Positions 15,107 through 19,475 of a DNA stretch of 19,475 bases are shown here, in pieces. Each line of letters begins with the position of its first letter. Position 1 is the first letter of the stretch. The stretch is taken from NCBI GenBank assembly GCA_047605425.1, contig JASGFT010000093.1, positions 1 to 19,475 of the forward strand, given 5' to 3'. A program made the position numbers and the translations under genes. Under the pieces are notes generated by a model. That model did no database searches and was not told the origin of the DNA. It saw only the letters and a program-made list of their open reading frames with translations. Source of the stretch: JAKPAM01 sp047605425 (GTDB taxonomy: Bacteria; Pseudomonadota; Gammaproteobacteria; Burkholderiales; Burkholderiaceae_E).

Positions 15107-15259
15107 GGCGTCGGGATGCGTGACCGACCAGGGGTGCCGTCCGTGCCCCGCGCGAGTGCAGCCGGGCCTACGCCAGGTGTGCGCCGCGCCTAAGACTGCG
15201 TCCGCCCTGACTGGCCAGCTTCGCCGGCCCGCTCAACTACTCATCGAAGCACGCTCAGG

Positions 15260-15318
15260 GTGGGAGAGTTTGAGGCGGCCACAAGTGGGGAATTTGGGTG
15301 GCCATCAGGGCATTTTGA
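15260..15318 (+). mobile_element. IS21-like insertion-sequence end (remnant)
   Basis: Three imperfect tandem units follow each other: 15260-15281 (GTGGGAGAGTTTGAGGCGGC...), 15285-15304 (GTGGGGAATTTGGGTGGCCA) and the short 15308-15318 (GGGCATTTTGA). Multiple repeats with GTGGGGAATTT and GTGGCCA words are a trait of IS21-family ends, as I recall them. No istA or istB gene is in the window, so at most an end remains. The stretch 15107-15259 between deoR and this site shows nothing I can support. Confidence 0.4.
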
Positions 15319-15352
15319 CGAAGCCGGCATGGCTCGTTGGCGCGCGAGCGAC
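15311..15352 (+). repeat. Diverged direct repeat, right copy (partner at 12803-12844)
   Basis: Same orientation and 38 of 42 bases identical to 12803-12844. It overlaps the last IS21-like unit. In this copy one frame reads HFDEAGMARWRASD without a stop, while the left copy has a stop at the W position, so either the pair derives from a coding stretch that decayed on the left, or both are non-coding element ends. The two copies bracket the LuxR remnant, nudK and deoR. Confidence 0.7.
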
Positions 15353-15430
15353 ATGATGCTTAGCGCAACCGCTGCTTCAGGTTGCTCTGCACCCGCCGTC
15401 TCTCGGCTCCACTCGGCACAGGATCTCGTC

Positions 15431-15559
15431 TCATGTCGCCAGCGTCTTCAGATCGTAGATCGCCTGAAGATTGAGCCAGGATGCCGTATCGCCGCCAAAG
15501 TAGCGAGCCAACACGTTCAGCGGGGTCCGCCGTACCAGCACTGCGCTTCTTGACAATCC
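15431..15559 (-). pseudogene. HigA-family antitoxin C-terminal remnant
   Basis: On the - strand a short frame ending at the TGA at 15431 reads GLSRSAVL, then RRTPLNVLARYFGG, DTASWLNLQAIYDLKTLAT. The words GLSRS, LARYFGGD and SWLNLQAxYDLKTL match the end of the Xre-type HTH in HigA addiction-module antitoxins. The part between GLSRSAVL and LNVLARYF is shorter than in the family, where an N-G-R and S/T-P-E/P segment is expected, and the N-terminal half is absent. The remnant begins 12 bases beyond the kinase stop codon. No HigB toxin is seen. Probably non-functional. Confidence 0.6.
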
Positions 15560-15570
15560 CGGTACCAGGA

Positions 15571-16512
15571 TCAAAACAGCGGTTCGCCGAACACCTGCTG
15601 GTAGCGGCGGGCGATCTCGTCGCGCTGCGGCTGGTGGTTCTGCGGGCCGCGGTGCTCGATCTTGATCGCGCCCATCACGCTGCCCAGGCGCGCCGACTTG
15701 ATCCAGTCCCATCCCTGCGCGCGTCCGTACAGCAGGCCGCCGCGATAAGCGTCGCCGCAGCCGGTCGGATCGTGCGCGGCCTGGATCGGCGCCGCCGGCA
15801 CCGTCGTGCGAATCCCGTCGACGTAGACGTCCGAGCCCTCGGCGCCGCGGGTAGTGATGACGACCGGCGCCAGCGACGGCAGCTCGCGTTCGTCGCAGCC
15901 GAGCTTGCCCGCCATCAGGCCGGCCTCGTAGTCGTTGACGGTGATCGCGGCCGCGCCGTCGATCATCCGGCGGATCGCCGCGCCGTCGAACATCGGCAGG
16001 CCCTGGCCCGGATCGAAGATGAACGGGATGCCGCAGGCGCGAAACCCTTCGGCATGCGCGAGCATCGCGTCGTAGCCGTTGGGACCGACGATGCCGATCG
16101 CGGCCTGGCCGGCGCGCGCGACCTCGCTCAGGTGCGCCGACGACATCGCGCCCGGGTGGAAGGCGTTGATCTGGTTGGCGTCCAGGTCGGTCGTGATGAA
16201 GCACTGGGCGGTGAAGGCGTCGTCGAGCCGCACGACCGCGTCCAGGTCGATGCCGAAGCCGCGCAGGCGCGCCAGATAGTCGTCGCCGTCCTTGCCGACC
16301 GCGCCCAGGATCGCCGCCTGCCCGCCGAGCAGGTGCACGTTGTAGGCGATGTTGGCCGCGCAGCCGCCGAACTCGCGCTTCATCTGCGGCGTCAGGAACG
16401 ACACGCTGAGCATGTGCACGCGGTCGGGCAGGATGTGGTCCTTGAAGTGGCCTTCGAACACCATGATGTTGTCATAAGCGATCGAGCCACTGACGAGAAT
16501 GCGGGAAGTCAT
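15571..16512 (-). CDS. PfkB-family carbohydrate/adenosine-type kinase
   Basis: A 313-residue ribokinase-fold kinase that transfers phosphate from ATP to a sugar or nucleoside hydroxyl; the substrate is not evident. The N-terminus ILVSGSIAYDNIM and the glycine motif FGGCAANIAYNVHLLGG bind the sugar. NAFHPGAMSS and VGPNGYDAML lie in the middle, and the signature AHDPTGCGDAYRGGLLYG carries the catalytic base D254, with Cys in place of the usual Ala in GAGD. The ATG at 16512 gives the typical start MTSRILVSGS. It is the last intact gene of the accC-prmA-DUF3426-kinase run on the - strand, 74 bases after the DUF3426 stop, so it may be co-transcribed. Its 3' end borders the mobile-element-scarred segment; no intrinsic terminator is seen. 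Confidence 0.9.
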   Translation of the reverse strand: MTSRILVSGSIAYDNIMVFEGHFKDHILPDRVHMLSVSFLTPQMKREFGGCAANIAYNVHLLGGQAAILGAVGKDGDDYLARLRGFGIDLDAVVRLDDAFTAQCFITTDLDANQINAFHPGAMSSAHLSEVARAGQAAIGIVGPNGYDAMLAHAEGFRACGIPFIFDPGQGLPMFDGAAIRRMIDGAAAITVNDYEAGLMAGKLGCDERELPSLAPVVITTRGAEGSDVYVDGIRTTVPAAPIQAAHDPTGCGDAYRGGLLYGRAQGWDWIKSARLGSVMGAIKIEHRGPQNHQPQRDEIARRYQQVFGEPLF

Positions 16513-16586
16513 CGGTTGCTTGTCCGGTACGAGAAAAGACGGTGGCGGGTCGGCGCGCGGCGAGCCTTCGGATCGCGCCGCGGCCG

Positions 16587-17963
16587 TCACGGATAGAACA
16601 GGTGGACCGAGAAGCCCGAGGGCACGAGCTCGCGCGCCTCGAAGGCCATCTTCAACGGGCGTTCGGCGCGCGCGCCGATCGGCTCGCCGACGGCATCCGG
16701 TTGCGCGGCGTCGTCCTCGGTGGCCAGGTAGTCGGCGGGCTCGATGACCTTGCGCACGATCAGCGCGCCCGTGCCGTCGGTCAGCGACAGTTCGAGCGCC
16801 GGCCACTGCACCGGGTAATCGGCGCGATTGCGCAGCAGCGCCGACATCGTCAGCACGCCGGGCACGGACGAGGTCTGCAGCTCGAACGACTCGATCGTCA
16901 GCGACGCCAGGTCGCGCGGCGCGGCGATCTTCAGGTTCATCGCGGCGAGCCGCCCGGCCAGCCAGGCCTGCGCGCCCGGAAACGCGCCGGCCATCACGCT
17001 GCGGCCGCCGAAGCCGAGTTGCGCCAGCAGCAGCAGCGCCAGCAGCACGCAGGCGACCCAGCCGATCGGCGCCAGCCGGCTCGAAAAGCCGCGCCGGCTG
17101 CGCGCGCTGGTCGAGAAATAATCGATCGCATCGTCGGCGGCATCGTCTGCGAGCGGCGCTGGCGTGGCCATCGTGGCGGTCGTGGCGGTCGTGGCCGGGT
17201 CGCCCGACTCGCCCGGCTCGATCGGCTCGATCGGCTCGACCCGCGCTTGCGTTTCCGCGCCGAGCGGGCCGGCTGGCGCTGGGTCGCCTGGCGGTTCGAC
17301 CAGCTCGAGCGCGTCCAGCGCGCGTTCGAGATCGTCCTCGGGGGACGGGAGATCGGCGGCGGCCGGCGGCTCGTCGGGCACGAGCATCGGCCAGGACGCC
17401 GGGTCGGCATCGGCCGGGGCATGGTCGGGCGTCGCGTGCGGGTCGCGGCCCGGCGTCGTCGCGCCGGGCATCGAGGCACCGGGCATCGAGGCACCGGGCA
17501 TCGACGCGCCGTGGTTCGGCGACCCGAAGGGCGGGGCGCTCAGCGTTTCGGCAAGGCCGAACGCGGCATCCGGGTCGTCGGGCCGCGCGCTGGTGGGTGG
17601 GGCGCCGGCGGCCGTCGTCGGCTCGATGTCGGGGACGATGGGGGGAGGCTGCGATCCGAATGCGGCCGCCCCGGACAACGTGGACCCGGACGCGGCAGGC
17701 CCGAACGCGGCAGGCCCCGATGCGGCAGGCCCCGATGCGACGGACCCCGATGCCGTGGACCCGGACGGCGTTCGCGGCGCGGCTGCCCGCGCGTCGCGAG
17801 GCGACGTTCCCTTGGCGCCCTCGTCGACGTAGCGCAGGAAGTCGATGCCCGAGAAGACGTTTTGGCACATGCCGCAGCGAACCATCCCGCGCCGCAGTTT
17901 CAACTGATCGGGAACGACCTTGAAACTGGTCTTGCACTGAGGGCAGGTGGTCGCTAGGGCCAT
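16587..17963 (-). CDS. Zinc-ribbon and DUF3426 domain membrane protein
   Basis: A 458-residue protein of unknown function found widely in betaproteobacteria next to prmA. The N-terminus is an MJ0042-type zinc ribbon with C7, C10, C30 and C33 (CPQC and CGMC). A long Pro/Ala/Gly/Ser/Asp-rich linker of about 240 residues follows, with pentapeptide repeats (SGPAA-like, then GASMP). One transmembrane helix (about 297-320, WVACVLLALLLLAQLGFGG) leads to the C-terminal DUF3426 domain (ESFELQTSSVPGVLTMSALL, PALELSLTDGTG, EARELVPSGFSVHLFYP). The expected layout is zinc ribbon in the cytoplasm and DUF3426 in the periplasm. The ATG at 17963 was chosen over 18008 because it is the family start and lies 7 bases after the prmA stop, showing tight coupling. 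The linker repeats are probably variable between strains. Confidence 0.9.
   Translation of the reverse strand: MALATTCPQCKTSFKVVPDQLKLRRGMVRCGMCQNVFSGIDFLRYVDEGAKGTSPRDARAAAPRTPSGSTASGSVASGPAASGPAAFGPAASGSTLSGAAAFGSQPPPIVPDIEPTTAAGAPPTSARPDDPDAAFGLAETLSAPPFGSPNHGASMPGASMPGASMPGATTPGRDPHATPDHAPADADPASWPMLVPDEPPAAADLPSPEDDLERALDALELVEPPGDPAPAGPLGAETQARVEPIEPIEPGESGDPATTATTATMATPAPLADDAADDAIDYFSTSARSRRGFSSRLAPIGWVACVLLALLLLAQLGFGGRSVMAGAFPGAQAWLAGRLAAMNLKIAAPRDLASLTIESFELQTSSVPGVLTMSALLRNRADYPVQWPALELSLTDGTGALIVRKVIEPADYLATEDDAAQPDAVGEPIGARAERPLKMAFEARELVPSGFSVHLFYP
17463..17507. repeat. 15-bp tandem repeat, three units, in the DUF3426 linker
   Basis: Units 17463-17477, 17478-17492 and 17493-17507 share CCGGGCATCGA and encode GASMP three times on the - strand. 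The period of 15 keeps the frame whatever the copy number. Confidence 0.85.
17650..17769. repeat. 15-bp tandem repeat array in the DUF3426 linker
   Basis: Six clear 15-base units lie at 17680-17769 (units 17710-17724 and 17725-17739 are identical, GCAGGCCCCGATGCG) and two degenerate ones at 17650-17679. On the - strand they encode five-residue repeats of the SGPAA/FGPAA type. In-frame expansion and contraction by slippage is expected. Confidence 0.85.
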
Positions 17964-17970
17964 GCGGCAA

Positions 17971-18918
17971 TCATCGAGGTTTGCGTCCGGCCAGGCAAGT
18001 CCAGCCATCCTCGTCGGCGAAGGCCGTCAGCGGCACCTGCTCGTACAGCGCGGCGATCTCGTCCGCCTGCCGGCTCAGCAGGCCGGCCAGGATCAGCGCG
18101 CCGCCGGGCCTGACCAGCGATTGCAGCAGCGGCGCCAGCAGCTTGAGCGGCGTCGCCAGGATGTTGGCGAGCACGACGTCGGCCGGTTCGGGCAGCGGCG
18201 CGTCGGTGCCCTGCACGCGCATGACGGCGCGATTGCGCTCGGCATTGGCGCGCGCGGCGATCAGCGCCTGCGGGTCGATGTCGATGCCGACGATCGACGC
18301 GCACGGCGCCAGCCGCGCGGCCGCGATCGCCAGGATGCCGGAGCCGCAGCCGTAGTCGATCACCGATTCGCCGGCGCGCAGATGCCGTTCGAGCCAGCGC
18401 AGGCACAGCCGCGTCGTCGGATGGCTGCCGGTGCCGAAGGCCAGCCCGGGATCGAGCACGATCGCCACCCGGCCCGCGCCGGAGTGGCCGCCGCCGGCGG
18501 CGCCCGCGCTGGCCGCACCATCGGTCACCTCATCGGTCGCGTGCCACGACGGCGTGATCAGCAGCCGCTCGCCGACCGGGATCGGCTCGAACTGCGACTG
18601 CGACAGCCGCACCCAGTCCTGGTCATCGAAACGCCGGGTCGCGTGGTCCAGCGGCGTGGACTCGCCGATCAGGTCGGCCGCCGACGACAGCACGGCGACC
18701 GGGTCCTGGTCGTCGCGCAGCAGGGCGGCCAGCCGCGTGCGCCGCCAGCCCGAGGTCGCGGGCGTCGGCAGGCCGGGCTCGCCGAACAGCGGCTGCTCGT
18801 CCGGCGAATCGGCGTCGGCGTCCTCGCTCTGCACCGACAGCGCGCCGGCCTCGAGCAGCGCGTCGCTCCAGCGCTCGACGGCGTCGCCGTCGACCAGAAA
18901 GCTCACTTCCCGCCACAT
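17971..18918 (-). CDS. prmA: Ribosomal protein L11 methyltransferase PrmA
   Basis: S-adenosylmethionine-dependent enzyme that trimethylates ribosomal protein L11. The 315 residues show the family pattern: an N-terminal L11-recognition domain (MWREVSFLVD, then DWVRLSQSQFEPIPVGERLLITPSW), the linker motif LDPGLAFGTGSHPTTRLCLRWLE, the SAM-binding VIDYGCGSGILAIAA (about residue 190), GIDIDPQALIAARAN, and the catalytic-region NILATPL. Small Ala/Gly-rich insertions (around 45-65 and 130-150) are common in this high-GC group. The ATG at 18918 follows GAGGACGG on the - strand. It lies 52 bases after the accC stop and 7 bases before the DUF3426 start, consistent with one operon. Confidence 0.96.
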   Translation of the reverse strand: MWREVSFLVDGDAVERWSDALLEAGALSVQSEDADADSPDEQPLFGEPGLPTPATSGWRRTRLAALLRDDQDPVAVLSSAADLIGESTPLDHATRRFDDQDWVRLSQSQFEPIPVGERLLITPSWHATDEVTDGAASAGAAGGGHSGAGRVAIVLDPGLAFGTGSHPTTRLCLRWLERHLRAGESVIDYGCGSGILAIAAARLAPCASIVGIDIDPQALIAARANAERNRAVMRVQGTDAPLPEPADVVLANILATPLKLLAPLLQSLVRPGGALILAGLLSRQADEIAALYEQVPLTAFADEDGWTCLAGRKPR

Positions 18919-18970
18919 GTCGTCGGTCCGTCCTCGTCGGTGCGCCGATGGCGCGGGCGCCGCGGCGCGC

Positions 18971-19475
18971 TCAATTGGCCGGCCGATCGGCCAGTCGCTG
19001 TTCCAGGTAGTGGATCGACGTTCCGCCGGCGATGAAGCGCGCGTCGGCCAGCAACTCGCGGTGCAGCGGCAGGTTGGTCTGGATGCCTTCGACCGCCATC
19101 TCGGACAGCGCGATCCGCATCCGCGCCAGCGCCTGCTCGCGGGTGTCGCCGTACGTGATGACCTTGCCGATCATCGAATCGTAGTTGGGCGGCACCAGGT
19201 AGTTCGTATACGCGTGCGAATCGACGCGCGTGCCCGGACCGCCCGGCGGGTGCCAGCCGGTGATCCGGCCCGGCGACGGCGTGAACTTGAACGGATCCTC
19301 GGCGTTGATCCGGCACTCGATCGCGTGGCCGCGCAGCACGACCTCGCGCTGGCGGAACCGCAGCTTCTCGCCGGCGGCGATCCGGATCTGCTCCTGCACG
19401 ATGTCGATGCCGGTGATCAGCTCGGTCACCGGGTGCTCGACCTGCACGCGGGTGTTCATCTCGATGAAGTAGAAC
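18971..19475 (-). CDS. accC: Acetyl-CoA carboxylase biotin carboxylase subunit (C-terminal part)
   Basis: Biotin carboxylase carries out the first step of malonyl-CoA synthesis, ATP-dependent carboxylation of biotin on AccB. Only the last 168 codons are in the window; the frame runs off the right edge and reads FYFIEMNTRVQVEHPVTE, the family active-site strand equivalent to E288, N290 and R292 of E. coli. Further family segments are EQIRIAAGE, RGHAIECRINAEDP, FTPSPGRITGW, PPNYDSMIGKVITYG and GGTSIHYLEQRL. The ATG at 19459 inside EMNTR is not a real start. It is the upstream gene of the accC-prmA-DUF3426-kinase run; accB would be expected beyond the edge. Confidence 0.96.
   Translation of the reverse strand, partial: FYFIEMNTRVQVEHPVTELITGIDIVQEQIRIAAGEKLRFRQREVVLRGHAIECRINAEDPFKFTPSPGRITGWHPPGGPGTRVDSHAYTNYLVPPNYDSMIGKVITYGDTREQALARMRIALSEMAVEGIQTNLPLHRELLADARFIAGGTSIHYLEQRLADRPAN

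Noticed and set aside
16542..17957. A 471-residue + strand frame opposite the DUF3426 gene
   Set aside because: Arg/Gly-rich antisense shadow; the - strand frame has a zinc ribbon, a membrane helix and a known family C-terminus.

Overview
The window is a very GC-rich stretch that reads as a chromosome fragment from a betaproteobacterium, most likely Burkholderiales. The evidence is established knowledge of gene order and families: ampD beside nrdA-nrdB, an Ala/Lys/Pro-repeat histone H1-like protein, and the accC-prmA-DUF3426-sugar kinase run are all typical of that group, and the protein sequences read like Burkholderia/Ralstonia relatives. No tRNA, rRNA or CRISPR array was recognised.

Left part (1-7216, all on the + strand). 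ampD (cell-wall recycling amidase) is followed by a 490-base gap. This gap carries a good sigma70-type promoter and a leader hairpin ahead of nrdA (class Ia ribonucleotide reductase, large subunit). nrdB (small subunit) has its own promoter and ends in a clear intrinsic terminator. Next come the histone H1-like DNA-binding protein, with a structured leader and a strong terminator, and the two-domain YggT membrane protein. The first 55 bases are an exact copy of 154-208, so the left edge looks like an assembly-graph end rather than real sequence.

Middle part (7191-12756). A membrane-anchored GGDEF protein on the - strand overlaps the 3' end of yggT. It is divergent from a two-gene RND efflux operon: a lipoprotein membrane-fusion protein followed by an HAE1-type permease. 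The divergent region has a textbook promoter with a TetR-type palindrome on the predicted start site, but no tetR gene is in view.

Right part. From 12757 to about 15560 lies a less orderly segment that looks like accessory DNA. It holds a 5'-truncated quorum-sensing LuxR-type HTH fragment, nudK, a DeoR-family regulator, a decayed HigA-antitoxin C-terminus, and two diverged direct repeats about 2.5 kb apart, one of which abuts IS21-like terminal repeats. From 15571 to the end is a conserved - strand housekeeping run, in transcription order accC (cut by the window edge), prmA, a zinc-ribbon DUF3426 membrane protein and a PfkB-family kinase.

Most of the window is ordinary core genome. I found no convincing new multi-gene system. 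The most interesting points are the scarred accessory segment, the TetR-type operator without its repressor, the GDDEF variant of the GGDEF signature, the LSWDD start of NrdB that mirrors its own C-terminus, and the exact 55-base edge repeat.
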